From NCBI RefSeq assembly GCF_021155765.1, contig NC_060108.1, positions 15,773,025 through 15,837,024 on the forward strand: 64,000 nt of DNA, written 5' to 3'. This document shows positions 24,705 to 38,704 of this stretch, piece by piece; position 1 is the stretch's first letter; the number at the start of each line of letters is the position of its first letter. The stretch comes from Diprion similis (Eukaryota; Arthropoda; Insecta; Hymenoptera; Diprionidae). A model generated the notes under the pieces. It saw nothing but the letters and a program-made list of their open reading frames with translations, had not been told where the DNA came from and ran no database searches. A program made the position numbers and the translations under genes.

Positions 24705-27700
24705 TCAGATATGAAGATCCTGCTGGTAAGCGTCGACTTCATTGTACATATTTCTAACCGGATTTGGTACGTTATTCTGGGACAACATATTTCTAACCGG
24801 AGCAACTTTGTTCGTTAGTAAATGGCCGTTAACGAGATTCCCGAATCCATTAGCAACACCATTCTGTATCGAGGTACCCCCGTTAACGGCCAACTGCTTC
24901 GCGTTGTTCGCAATGCCGTTTGCCATTTTCGCAACGCCATTTTCACCCAGCTTAACACCCTGTTCAACGTGATTCTGTACCTGTTTCGATATCGAGTTTA
25001 TCCGATTCACCATTCCGTTCATTGTTTTATCTCTGACCTTGCTGACCCCGTTCATCCCTTTGTCAGTCGCATTCATTATTCCGTTTGATAATTGGGTTTT
25101 CGCCAACGTTTGGACATTATTCGCCATCTGATTTACCGACTTGGCAACACCATTGGGTATGAAATTAACTATTCTCTCAGGAATATCAACTGTCGTTACC
25201 GGATTTGAATTCTCGTTGCTTTCTTGCCGCGATGAATTGGACACAAGGTTCTTAAGTGCAGCGGTAAATTCTTCCTGAACATTCTTGGTGTCAGTATCTC
25301 CGTCCACCTGTTAAGCACAATGCAAAAATTTTATATAATCATTGTACTTTAAAATTTCCAACAGTCTTCTAAAACAATCTCGCATACTATTTAGGATAAG
25401 AAGAATTTTCAGAAATTACAGAGATTTCTCCAGTAGAGAATCATGGAACTGAATTATTGTTTTACAGTGAGTTGTTTTCAGAGAGAACAAATTATCAGAG
25501 AATTTACATCAAGAACATGGACTCACGATTGTCAGTCGATTTTCACTGTCCAGTTTCTTCAACATGGGCAATGAGAGTTCTCTGAATATTTCTAATCTCC
25601 TTCTAAATGCCGAGACGCTGTCGTCCAGTCTTCCTCTGCCTAATTGGAGCTTGGAACAATCGAGAAGCAGCAACGATGGTTCTTGACCGAACTAGAACAA
25701 GTCACATATATCCAGTCAGCGATACACGGGATGGCAAATGAGGAAAGGACGATCAGTGGAAAAAGAAATTGCATAAAGCAAGTGAGAAATGTCTGTATAC
25801 CTTGTTCTCGAATTCCTCTACTTGGTCTGAATCCCTCGGAAACCCGTCTATAACAATCCCGTCCGTGTCTCTATGGAGCAGAACCTGTTTCTCGACCAAT
25901 TGCATGACGATATCCCTCGGCACCATCTCTCCGGCAAGGATGGCCTCCCTAACTATCGGATTCGAGCTCGCCATTCCTCGCAGAAGGCCTCCAATGCTGA
26001 TGTGGGCCCATCCGACCTCGTCCTGTATCGCCTGCGCGCTGAGGGTCGCTTTGTTGCTCCCAGGACCACCTGGATTACCGGCACAGATTTTTTTTGTAAA
26101 GAATTTCAAACAGACGCCTTCTACTGTAAATTTTCTCCACCTCTAACTGAAATATCTCTCACCTATAACCCAAATGAAAAATGGTAGACCCTTCCTGGGC
26201 TTGTTTGCGGTTTTCGAGGGATGAAGTTCGGGTGGCATCATCGTCATCGGTGGCGGTGGGGTAAGTTCGGCAACTATAGTCTGTTTCGCGAGCGGGGATG
26301 TCGGAGTGATTCCTCTCTCGACCTTCACCTGTGTCATGTGGGTGAAAAATTAGCGGGAACGGAAGAACGGCCAACTGTAGCAAGCTCAACTTATGACTGT
26401 ATTCGTATATCTACTGATGTATTTGTACCTCGGCTTCAACGGATCCGGGAGGATTTCCGGTACGCTTAGTTCCGTTAGACATACCCAGGATCTTCAGGAC
26501 TGCCTCCCGAAAATCAACGTACACCTCGCTTGGATTTCTTTCACCGTTCACCTGAAAGTCGAAAACCGATTTAGTAGATGGAAAATAGTGCGTTGCAGAG
26601 TGCAGTTGATCAACAATATCGATACCTTGACGAATAATTATCCGAGCGAAATGTCTTCCACTTACCGCAATCAGCATTCCACTCTGATCGAAATACTCAG
26701 CAACTGGCATAACGTTTCGGTAAAAATTGTGAAGCTCCATCCTGGCCAGACCGAGAATAACGTGTCCCAATTGAGCACCGTAATCGATTTGCCTCTCCAA
26801 AATCTCCTGCCTCCACGAAACGAGAACTACCCCGTTAACGATTTGTATCTATGGATAAAATTATTAAATTGTAACTATGAGCGGTAACGTTCGTATGACG
26901 TACGTGACGCTTACATCACAGATGTATACGTCAAATTCCACGGTTGTCTATGTCCTCCGGATCGATATAAACAGTGTCCTCAAGCTAAATACTTTATTTA
27001 TAAGACGGCTTTGAGCAAGCCCCCAAGATTGGCGGGCTGTGGTAAATTGCCAAGCTACATCCACCTTACAAGAACAACGTAGGTATTGAAATTTTACCTC
27101 GAAACTCCACCCCTCGCCAAGTGAAGAATAGCGTCGACGTGTGAATCATGCATGGGAGTCGCAAGGTGTAATTTGAAACTTCCAGGTAGAAAGCCTATCC
27201 AATTTATACCAGTATAGCGACTACTCATTTTTGCATGTTCTGAATATGGCAATATCACCCCCCGCTCGTATCAACGGAATAAAACTAAGCAGCTTATGTT
27301 TTTGCGGTCAATTATACCCATGCAGCGTATATTATACGTTTACTCGATTCCGTATCTAGGTCGCAACCTTACACATTTTTGGCAACAGCCCCACTCCTCC
27401 TGCACTCCAACCTTTGTGTCTCGCGGCTCTCAAGGACTTATCGCATGTGTATGCGCGCCTATATATCGAGTATGTGCGAAAAAGTTTGCTTCACAGCGTT
27501 GCTTCGAATTACCATTTGTTGCATATATTTTTGCATCAAGTTTTATTTCTTCAACAATAGCTGACGACAAGCCAGGGAGACCAGATTTGGGATAACATTT
27601 TATTGTGGCGTGAAGCAGCGACTTATCGACCAAATAGCGGACATGGTGTCTATGGTGCCAATCCGTTCCGTCCCCTTTCACATATTGTACACGGTACAAG

Positions 27701-29497
27701 CATGACATCACAGTATTTTCCATCGCTAAGGATATATACTGCGAAAATCTACACTATGCATAATGTATAGATGTATAGAGGCGACAAGTCTATAGAGCTA
27801 TGTGTCAAAAGTTAATCATCGATCAAGATGCACGGAATGTTCTCACCTTTTCAGAATACTCGACGACGTCTCTCATGTTCCTCGGATATCCGCTGACCAG
27901 GAAGGTTTTCGCATTTGGTGCCATTTTCATTTCGAGCATCAGAACTTCAGTGACCGTTCTGCTGCTGAGGAGACCAAAGTCGAGCATATCTGGAAGAGGG
28001 TAAGACTTTGATCGAACAATCGAGCTACATGTGATCACTTCCTTTGATTGCGTTGGCTTCAGTGAGAGATTGTAGTATAATCGCGGTATTGGCTTGAGTA
28101 TAAAGTGCGAAATAAATAATTTCAACCTGGGATATGGGTACATAATGTTTTTATATACACGTACGTGTACGCATATGTATTCGCGCCTGTTTACACAGGT
28201 ATCAGTCGCGTGTCCACCGGTTTTCCAACCTATGCATGACGTGTATTAGCATACCGAGCTGAAGGTGGCCGTTGGGACGAGTGATATAGCCGGTGGATGG
28301 ATAAGTTGCTCTAATGTTACACACATACACACATCGGCTCCACCCTCTTCCAAACCCTAACACGAATCCATCGATCTATGAGTACAATCAATTTCCCCTG
28401 CGTACATCACATGTACTGAACCCCCTTCTCCGCTGGTTCCGTGACTCACTATCCGCGACCATAGAATCCCACATATAGGATAGTCGCATCCGGATTCTAC
28501 TATTTCATACTATTTTTCATTGACGTATAAACAGAAAATTTGTTCTCAACCTTCGTATCTTGATTCTTGAAAGGTGATAGAAAAAAGTAACTGATACTCT
28601 ACGTCAGAATACAGACTAATTTAATCGATTGATCAAACGACGAGTATTGAGCGTTCTTTCTTCCGTGCAATAATGAACTGATATCTCAATAATGTTGTAG
28701 GACGCACCTTAGGAAGCCGTTCGAGTTAATATTATAATAATAATGTTTTTGCCTGTGACTATAATCATTTTCAAAATATCGATATGTGGTATAAATCACG
28801 AATTATGGACAGTGAAGATGGAATAAATTGATTATTTGCAACATGTAATTCACAGTGATTATTTACATATTATAACGATGCAATGTAACCATTTCTATTA
28901 GAGGCACGATATGTTGGTTTGCATTTGAGATTAAATCTTGGGGAAAATACGGAACAATCATTGTATGATGTATGCCTTCTGTGTTTTGTCGGCGAGGTTT
29001 CCGGGAAATGTCATATTTTTGGTACCTTATCGTGGAACGCCATGCAATACCACTTACCATTCCCCATAGCATACTGCTGCAAAAGATCGGTCATGTTGAT
29101 ATGAGTAATCCCCTTTTTCTCGTGCATCAGATTGTCGCAGTGGGTCACCTTGCCGCTTCCCGGACCCCCTGTGAAAAGCATATTACACTTTGAAAACTAC
29201 CGAATATTGTCTCCACTGTGTGATGCGAATAGGAAAAGTGAAAAAAAAACACACGTAACTGTGTTTTCATTATTTTTTCGCTAAACGCGTCTGAGTAATT
29301 ACTAGTGGATTTCTATAAATTCACTTTACCGAGAACGAAAATGACGGGGACTTTTGGTGATTCAAATTTGACCTGCCCGACATTTTGCATGGGAAAATTC
29401 CCGTCTGGAGGTGTTGATAAGAGTCCTGCCTCGCCTTGCCATCTTCCTGTTCGCCGCCTATTACCGTCGTCGAAAACCTGCGATCCATTTTGTTGCT
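24705..29497 (-). CDS. Adenylate kinase-like protein, two AK domains (AK5 type), 5' end missing
   Basis: Nine minus-strand exons join in phase: 29497-29330, 29168-29058, 27989-27847, 26848-26666, 26551-26429, 26328-26163, 26069-25801, 25691-25527 and 25307-24705, coding about 643 residues. Domain 1 has the P-loop stretch VLGGPGSGKVTH and the NMP-binding motif SGYPRNMRDVVEY, but the LID arginines (family pattern RGxxSGRxDD) are absent, replaced by ERQIDYGAQLGHV. Domain 2 has the altered P-loop GGPGSNKAT, then DGFPRDSDQVEEF and RGRLDDSVSAFRRRL. After domain 2 comes a tail of roughly 160 residues rich in Asn-Gly (NGVAKMANGIANN, NGIMNATDKG). Two AK domains in tandem is the AK5 architecture; AK5 normally transfers phosphate between ATP and AMP, but activity here is doubtful. 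The first exon shown begins with the last two bases of a codon, so at least one upstream exon exists that I could not place; the dimerisation-like N-terminus of vertebrate AK5 was not seen. Confidence 0.82.
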
Positions 29498-30179
29498 CTG
29501 AAATTGAAAATTTGGTTTACATGTTTTTCGTCGCCGATACGCAAGTGTAAGTAAAATATTACATGAACGTTGGAAAGAATGTGGAAGGAAGAAGAAAGCA
29601 GCAAGTATTTGCAAGTATGCACCCTGACGTTCAGTATTTTCGTGACTCGAAGTACGCGTCAATTTTATTAAGTAAAATCATTACTTTAGATCTACGACTC
29701 ACTGTATACACCAACATGCGTAATTGGTATACCGAAGTGGATTTGAAACGTTTAATTAGCTCCCAGAATTTATTAACGCCTCATGATCCCAGCGGCCACA
29801 TATGCGACTCTTTCCCTTGTTTCAAGGGCGCAATTTCGGCTAATTACACGCCTGCAAAGCCTCTAGATGAAATTCTCTCATTAATTATTACTCACGCTGA
29901 AATGAATTTAGCCGGCAAAACAACTCGTACGTGACGACGCGGATGAATTTTGCGTTGAATAATAAGAGAAATGGCGAACTCACAATCGATGTTAACTCGC
30001 ATTATATATGCGTATTAACTTATTATTATTACATTACGTATTACTCATCAATGATTCAGAGTGGTTGCGATCTATCATATTTAAAATTTTCTGACTGTTT
30101 TCAGATTTTATAGCCTAAGAATTTACTGCCGTCATCGAGGGGCTATTCACTCTTGTAATGAGCTGTATCTACACCTTGG

Positions 30180-30480
30180 TTTGAAATCGGTTTCAAGTCA
30201 CTTGAAATAAGCAAAAATCGTAATATATTTAATATGAAATCGCCTGACCAATCACAGATAATTTAGAATCAGCTGAAATGGGTTGAAATCAACTAAAATC
30301 AATCGAAATTGGTTGAAATCAGCTGGAACCAACTAAAAACAGTTGGCCTTACTATGAACAGCACTCGTAATCACATTAAAATCTCCTCGAAATCATAATG
30401 AAATCGTTCAAAATCATCTGAAATCATGTTGAAATTGGTTTTAAATCATCCGGTTTAAACCGAGATTTTTGAAATCGTAA
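30180..30480 (+). repeat. Degenerate minisatellite-like patch of TGAAATC words
   Basis: Words such as GAAATCGG, TTGAAATCAACT, CTGAAATGGG, TTGAAATCAGCTGG and CTGAAATCATG recur at roughly 10-12 bp spacing over about 300 bp, with CAAC/GTTG-type flanks. The units are imperfect. It is probably an old short-period tandem repeat. Confidence 0.55.
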
Positions 30481-33400
30481 GAGGCACGAGATCCTACGAA
30501 AAAGTAGATTTATTTTTATGGCTCAGCGTGTGCGTGTTATCACATATTTAAATGTGCGCATATATTCGAAATAGTAAAATAAACGACTTGGGTAACAATT
30601 CTATTTTGACTCATGATTCATAATTGTCAAAAAATTAAAATGGCAATGATACAAGAAATATATATAATTTAAATATTAGGTATCAAATCTTGTATCACAA
30701 CCATTAACTTTCGATTTAGGGTGCAAGTTGAAAAATTAATTGCTATTGTTTCAAATTAATCCTCGAATTAATCGGTTTGTGACACTGTGACTAATGTAGA
30801 AAATTCATTATATTTACATGCAATAGCTACTCAAAAGTAAATCCAGAAGTATTATACTCAGAATTTTCACGATTCTAAATTTGGTTACGAAGGGTGAAAT
30901 CAACCGCTTTACCCCCATTTTCAAATGATCTGGTAGTCATCACAGATAAAAGACAAGTAAGACTTCTTATGTCACAAAATGAATGAGGTTCCTGCGTCAA
31001 CCGACATTATTGGCTTTCGGCTTTCTGTATTTCGACTTTCTGCTTTTTTAAATTTTATGACACAGATTTTCGCGTCTTTGAAAATCGGATGCTATGATCT
31101 CTATTTTTCGATCTTTCTACATTTTCACCCCCAACCCTCATACTTTACATAAAATTGATTCAAAATTATGAACCCTAAATATCAGAGCTTAATCATTTTT
31201 ATTGTATGGCACGTATCATCAATAAAACAGAAAAGTATGACTCCCCAGAAATTCAGCTGAATTGATCCCTCGTCTAGTAACTTAAGGAATAACTGATCCA
31301 ATTCTTGAATGCCAAAAATTATTCATATGCTTAAATTAAATCCACTCTTTCTATGCATTAGTGTACAACCATTTTTCGGATTTTGCAGTCGATATATACA
31401 AAAAATTATTTGCAAAATCAATCATCTGTTTGAATTACAAAATTTAGTGTGGCAGGGTCATTCTAAAAAATGTCAAAATTTCAGTACAAATTCTGGATCT
31501 CAAATCAAATTCTTTTACCTCTTCCCGATGTCCACAAATTTATATATTGACCCTAACGGTATTAGCCACATATTCTCGCACTCTCCAGTTTACATTCCTC
31601 TCTACTGCATGTGCATATAGACGGACCAATTTACACTCATTCATATTTTACATGCACGACTGCGCGCCAGTCAATAAACACACAGATCGTATGAGTAATT
31701 TTCTCGCTACAGGGAATCCCTTCGCCTATAATGTTGTCCCTTAGGCTGAATAAACTCGCATTGGCTAATATGCTGCCAATTTCAACCACCCAAGTGAATG
31801 CAGGAAAAGCGACAAAGAAGTTTTATAGAGGCAAAAGTCTCTACGACAGTTGGTCAGCGTTACCGTAATGCCATTTCTTTGTTTAAAATTTTTTTTTTAA
31901 ACAAAAAGGAACTCACTACTCCATTAGCGCGGTGTAGATTATCGGACGAGATCCGATCTTGACGGTATTACCGTGACGTGTGGTTGAAAACGAGGAAGGT
32001 ATTCATCTATATACAGCTTTGCAATAATATTCGACAATCTAATTTGATAATTTGATATCTCTGAAATTTATTGTAAACATAGTATTCTTTCGCCGATGAA
32101 ATTTGTCGCTGCATTGAGCGGTAGAGAAACGTCGGTATTATATATACCTAATTAGTATACCGATATACATAGACAATGAGTGTGTGACGCGGTCACGTAT
32201 ACTTCGCGTGTTCATTAAACGTTGGATATTCCATGTGTATGTTTCTGTAATGAATGTGATTCGGATTAAGAATGGCGTTTAAAGCCTCCTCTTTCAGCGA
32301 TGAATTATGCTACACTCGGTACTTGTATTACACATCGGTGTTACCGTGATCGGCCTATAATTCTTGCCCTGCAAATAATAAATTAATACTGCGCAATTAT
32401 CGTCCACGGCTTAATGTGTAGACCATATGAAACGCATGCGAAAGAACGCCGTTAATTTATTTTATCGACAAAGAGAGGAGGGCTACACGTTTTATACGTT
32501 TAATATGCATTTCGCTGGGAATTTCTGCAACTCATCGTACTAATTGATCATCGCTCCCCCAGCAAATTTTAAATATGAAACGTGTAACTCCCTTACACAT
32601 TCTACACGTCACACTGCAGTTGTTATTGTAGAAAAAAATATACGTACTCAACTATAGTATTTCATCATCGATTTGTGATTTTCTTTGCAATTTTTTGTCG
32701 AGACTAATTTTTCAGTTCAAATCCCTACTGGATATAAAATCAGACACGCTGTCCTTTTTCAGGAATTGAAAAATTCAATAACTTCTAATATCTAACGCGA
32801 GTAATACGGTACGTGTTTACCTCTACGGCGTACCTCCATAATGTAAGCAAAATCTAAAAAGCTGTACGAAAATGTGTCTGGATGAACTAAGGAAGGGATG
32901 AAGAGTTGGACAAAAATTTCCAGAAATCGACCAAGCTTGAAAATAGTTACATTATAATAACTTCAACTATTATATACATAACAATGAGAAATACATACAC
33001 CAAATAATTTGGTCCATTTTTCTGCAGGTTGTTTTCACAAATTATTGATCATACGCGTATAATGAGATGTATTACTTGCCGATCGCTACACTTGAAATGA
33101 AATTGTAAATAATTTATACTTGCCAGTGTCCAGGCAGATGCCCATAGTCCGTTTATTGGTACGGGGTTTCCTTGTGCCGATGGAACTGCCATTTATGCAC
33201 TCACATGACTGGAGATATTGCCAATCCCCACCTGTGACACCAAGCACACGTCGCCACGAATAATTGCCACGTGAATAAGTACTCGGCCCTCAAATTCACT
33301 TTTCCTCTACAATTTCGACCCTGACTTTGCGGTTGACTTTGAACTGCCGGTGAGATCGGGGAACTCATCAGATCGCGGTGTTCCGCACGATCATATAGAA

Positions 33401-36400
33401 TATCAAACCGCAACCACTGATAGCTCTGTCAAGCTGAATTCTAATAACGCGTATAATTTATTCGCACTTTGTGCAGTAAGTCGAGGCACTGATTTTTCAG
33501 ATTTATATTCGTGAAATTAAATTCGAAGTTATATGCAGTTTTATACAAGCAATTCCTCGTTCAGTAGACACATTATAATTTCACAGATAAAATAAACATA
33601 ATCCTGTTTTAATTTGGCAAGAATTTTTACAACATTAGTGTGTTAATACACCTCCTCAGGATTAATTTCTGCATAAAGAAAAAGTTCGATTCTAAAAATG
33701 ATTCACTGTGATACAAAATCCACTTTCTAGTAACGCATAGGATACACAACACTCGACCAAAATTCTGCTGTGCAGAAAAGTTTTGATCACTTATTGTTAG
33801 CACTTCGTTGAAGAGACGATAAAATCTTTATGCATTATTATTGTTCATTTTTATAACTTTCTCAGGCAATGTCAAACAAACAGAGCCTGGGGCTCGTAGT
33901 CATGTATGTTGGAAACAGGTCGATGTCCGCGAATTTATTTGAGGACTTGAGCAATCAAATGTTTATTACGAAATGTTGAATAAACACCCCAAGTTTTTAC
34001 GCGATTCGAGATCACAGGTTTTTCAGACGGTCAAGGGTCACCCGGCGAAGTGGAAAGCGTGAAATTTAGTGACGGTACAACCAAAGCTAGCCTTTGCACA
34101 ACGTTTGCCACGATGGTTGGTTCTACTGCGTCCGATTACTGGCTGACTCGCACTACTTGTCACCATGACGACGCGCAGGCGCAAGCTTTATTCTCCTTCT
34201 GGACACTGTAATTTGCGATTTCAGATATGCATACTCAAATTTTCCCGGATAGTTACGCACACGTACACGCCATTCTAAAATAGTGAATAAAACTCTATTG
34301 AGATCGACGAACGAATGGAGTGAGGCGTTTTACCTGAATGATATTATACGCTACATTTCTACAAAACTTTTCTCCGATATTTGTCACTTGTCCCCTCTGG
34401 TTGCCTGAATAATCAATTTGAAATCCCTGCGCAATTAATTGGAAAAATTAATTACACATTTGGCAAAATTATTATAGGAACAGAAAAAAACCTGTATAAG
34501 TCACTGATTAGAATTTGAACAAGGTTTTCATCCTTTCAGGATGAATTGTTTCTTTATTTGTTACTTTTGATTTTGTCTTTTCAGTTCTAACGGCGTGCTG
34601 TGCGATCAATGACTTGGAAAAGTTATGAATAAAGGAAGAATTTCCCAATTACGCTAAATGATATTTAATTCTACGCGAGTCATTACGCGGTTCGAATGTA
34701 TGTTGTCTCGGAATTGTAAATCAACGTTGCCACTTTGACTGTGTTGTGAACACTGTGCAAATTAAATAAACATGCTTCATAATTAGAACTAGAAACTTTA
34801 TTAATTTACAGGCGGCTAGATGGGGCCAGGGCTAGGGGTTGAAATCGTAGTTGAGGGTCGTGGACTGACCCAATTTGCGACTGGGGCCAAGTCGTTATGC
34901 TACTTATGAATTATAAAATAAACTTGAGAACTGACTACACCGAATAACCTTGTCCGCTTTGTATTTTTTCAAGACATCGTCGAGATATGTAAAATACGCC
35001 GGCGGTACATCAAATTCGTAGTAATTCGAAGCCGTGAATCGTGACGAGAAAAAAAACGTCTCATCCTCTAATCTTACGTACGATAATAATTAACTTGTGG
35101 CGTTCTCGTGGATTGTCAAATTGCGTTGAGATTGTGTAATTCGATCGAAACACGTTTGATCATCCGTTATAGATGTATCGTTTTGGTTCTCAAATTGCCA
35201 CTTGCACTTTTCTCGCTAGCGACATTTTCGCTCAAGTTTGTATAACAGACGTTGAAAAAGGGTAAAAAACGAACGAAAGAATTGCACTGTCCGAGAATAT
35301 TGCCGTTAGCGTTACCAATTTTTTCGCATATTATTTACATGTAACGATCATTTGACTATTACGTTTGCTTCTATCGGCTATCGTATGTTCAGGGTCTTAT
35401 AGATACATACATACGTATGTACGTGTCGTGAAGGAAAACGTACATGCCTTATTAGTTATTACATACCCGGTACTTATTGGCTATACGCGGCTCGTTAATT
35501 AATACCGCGATATTCATTACTGGTCGAGGAAAGGTCGCTAGTTGAAACTACTTTACGCAGGCCTATCAAGACCTGAGACCATTGAATGCCCCAGATCTAC
35601 TTCATTGTAATAAGGCTTCCTTCTGGGCCACTTGTTATCATTTTTATAATGTTTTGAATGAAATTAAGCGAATTAAATTAAAGAAGAGAAGTGGACGCTA
35701 AAAATATATTGAATGGAGCCTATTACCAAGTCGAAACTTATTCTTAGGCTTTAAATGATTCAAATGATTTTCAGCGGTCCTACATTTACGTCTATCCAAA
35801 AAAATATTCAGATAAATCAGATCACAAGTGCACAAATTTGAATGAATTTCTTATATTCCTATTCAGAGCTACATTTTTACCAAGCAAATATTATTAGTTG
35901 ATTTTGTTATAAAGTTGAGGGATGTGTCGAAACTCGCAATGTTTATTTTAGCGAAATGGGGATAGTTTAATTGGCTGCTATCAAGTTTCATTGCTGGGTC
36001 AGTCGAAGAAGGGTCGATGGGAGATTCGCGTCGACAAACGACGCTACGAAAATCGCCGTTCCTTATACCTTTCAATTCCACGATGGTAAAGTGCCATAGC
36101 TAGCATAGAATACGTACGTATGAAAGTGGATTTATGGACCTGTATGGCCTAGGACAGATATGTAAATAATATACAAGATGGACAGCTGCTGAGTGTCCCT
36201 TGTCTGTACATGCATAATTCCAAACTACGCAGTTCTTTTTTCATATTCCACATCATCCTACTTCGGACCCCGACAGATGCGCAAAGGCACATTATACATA
36301 ATTCGATTTAAAATATACGTTCGTGAAATTTTCCAAAACTGTTCGATACACTTGAAACTGCCGTCTTGCTTGCATTTAATAGGAAAAAATAAAATGTTGA

Positions 36401-38560
36401 AGTTGTCACAGATAATTGTTTAAAGTTTCCTGTACATCAACCGTGTGACACTTGCAAACTGGTACTTGTAAAACGGATAAACTTGACAAATGATCTTTTT
36501 CTTATCATAAACTCGGAAAATTTCATTTTTATAGTTCTCGCTAAAAATAATCTTTACAATAATGGTTTAGAAATTGTTAAAACTACAAGAAAATGTGGTA
36601 CAAGTAACTACTCAGTATGAATAGTTGTCAATCGTACGTTTTCTAGTTATTCCAATATTGCATCTATTTGTTCGGTTTGCCAAGTAATTTTTTCAATTAA
36701 ACAAGAGCTTCGCATGAATTTATTGTTGCAACAAAATCGAATTAACGCAACAGTTATAAGAGAATGCGGTACAAATGACCAAAATGAAAGAGAATATAGT
36801 AAGACTTACTAGATCTACTGTTTACAGCTGCAAAACTCACTTTCATTTTACACCCAGAATTATATATTTTTCGTTTATGGTGAAAAATGAAAGTAGTTAA
36901 GTACAGCTGTGTTCTAATCACGACTAGAAATTTCTAGTAATTAATAGCGCGTAAATGAAACACCCTTTGATCGAATGGATGTTGCAACTATAATAAAATT
37001 TGTTTTCCAAGTGACTGTGTGAATAATAATTGTTTGTTATCCTTAGGCGGTGTACACAGTTTTGTCAGTTCACGATTTAGGCAGAATTCGTGATCGCTAT
37101 ACGTATAGTATGTACATATAAATGGCATATTATCGACCCATATTTCCCGGGACTAACAAGATTACGAAATAATTTATTGCCTGTGATACTAAGTTTGGTG
37201 AATCCGTAAAGATGTTTCCGCTACTCTTTGCTCATACATAAAGAATACGCGTATCGTATGTAAATGTTCATGCGCGTTTTAACTTAATACGAGACAATTA
37301 CGTATCGTAGAATTATGTGATAAAATTAATTCTCCCATCGTATAATCATCCCGTCTTTGAATATCTACGATGACGTATACCTACCTACTTTTTTTTTTGT
37401 CGGAACTTACATCGCGCAAATAGTGATAAATAATTTTTTAAATAGTCTGCGATTTCTGATTTTCAAAATCAAAAATTACGTCACATTTACAAGTTTGTCA
37501 GAATATTCAGAGGCTTGAAAAAAAAACAGCCAATTTTAGTGAGTACATGATGTTCATTGATATTCTGCGACAATTATGTATTCTGAATGACTTCGGACTT
37601 TTGATCATGATATCTTATCGAAATTCAAACTTCACAGAAATTTCTGACAAGTTTTCATCATATGCCGATATAATTTATTGTCTTTGCTCTACATTTATCT
37701 GAAACCTTAATAAGATTCGGTGAAATTTTCATTCAACTCATTAACTGTAGAAGCGTTTAAGGTTTGATGTAACCGCGGAGAAGAATATACCTCTGTTTAG
37801 ATTTTTCAGATAACTGTCACTATTCTCTTCCATTGTATAATATACATCCTAGGTAATACCGTGCTTCGATTGATGCACTATATATAAGAGGTATAAGTTG
37901 GCTGCCACAAACAGTAGAAAAAAAGAAGCAGTGTAGCAATAAGAAATTCATCGCATGATCATTAGATTCATCAAGTTACTTGTAGACCGAAGAAAGAAAT
38001 GCTGAGTCGGTGATATTTATTATACAACGAATGTGTTGGTATGGTATACCTTACAAGTATAACACTTGGTTTGATACTTTGTGCAACTTGAATATGCAAA
38101 CTTGTCATACTCACCCCGCTTCTAATTTTCATTCCGTTATCAATCGATCACCAGTAAAGTGTTTCAAAAAGATAGAAAATACGATTTGGAGTATTATTAC
38201 AACATCAGTAATATTATCTGTACATCGTTGTTCGAATTATCAATAGTAGTATCTTCATTTATTTTTATTCACTATCTTCATCGATCATTCTCAAGTACTC
38301 TATTGCTCATTCATCCACAGTATATACATCACAATATCAATCGTTTTATTTTGTACTAATTTTTTACGAATCATACTATGAAAAATTGGCATGGCGTTAT
38401 ACATAGATATCGCACGTACGTATGTACTTTCAATTTGACTCTGGTGATAACAACACATAGAATAAACTTTATCATGCGGATAAGATATCTGATTCCACGG
38501 ACTGTTAAGGAAGACTAGAAAATGCTGATCGAGCCCGCACTGAATTATTCACCGATTTTT

Positions 38561-38566
38561 TTTATT
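38561..38566 (-). terminator. Candidate polyadenylation signal of the MARCH gene
   Basis: TTTATT on the plus strand reads AATAAA on the minus strand, about 140 bp past the MARCH stop codon. A second copy is at 38,574. The region is T-rich, so the assignment is only positional. Confidence 0.4.
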
Positions 38567-38704
38567 GTTTCTTTTTATTATAAAATATTTATAAAAAATG
38601 CCCCTCCCACTTTTTTTCGAGTTCAGACCGGGTAGTCTGTCTTACTTCTTCGACATTCTTTCCTCCATGTATATCATCTACAAATTACAATTCGAATTAT
38701 ACTA

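Larger units (their letters stand above)
29498..38704. other. Long stretch without recognisable exons
   Basis: About 9.2 kb of AT-rich sequence. Open frames are short, scattered over both strands and unlike known proteins. It may be intergenic or hold the missing 5' exons and a large intron of the AK5-like gene. The minus-strand ORF at 33,201-33,413 was tested as a first exon but its best donor gives the wrong phase. A patch of degenerate short repeats lies at 30,180-30,480. No tRNA was recognised. Confidence 0.4.

Noticed and set aside
27430-27723. Minus-strand ORF between AK5-like exons as a further exon
   Set aside because: The flanking exons at 27,847 and 26,848 join in phase and continue the AK domain without it.
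33201-33413. Possible first coding exon of the AK5-like gene (MSSPISPAVQSQPQ...)
   Set aside because: Its good donors leave two bases of a codon, whereas the 29,497 exon needs one, and no supporting family similarity is visible.
35869-36081. Alternative first exon of the AK5-like gene
   Set aside because: The frame with matching phase starts at GTG rather than ATG, and the ATG nearby gives the wrong phase.
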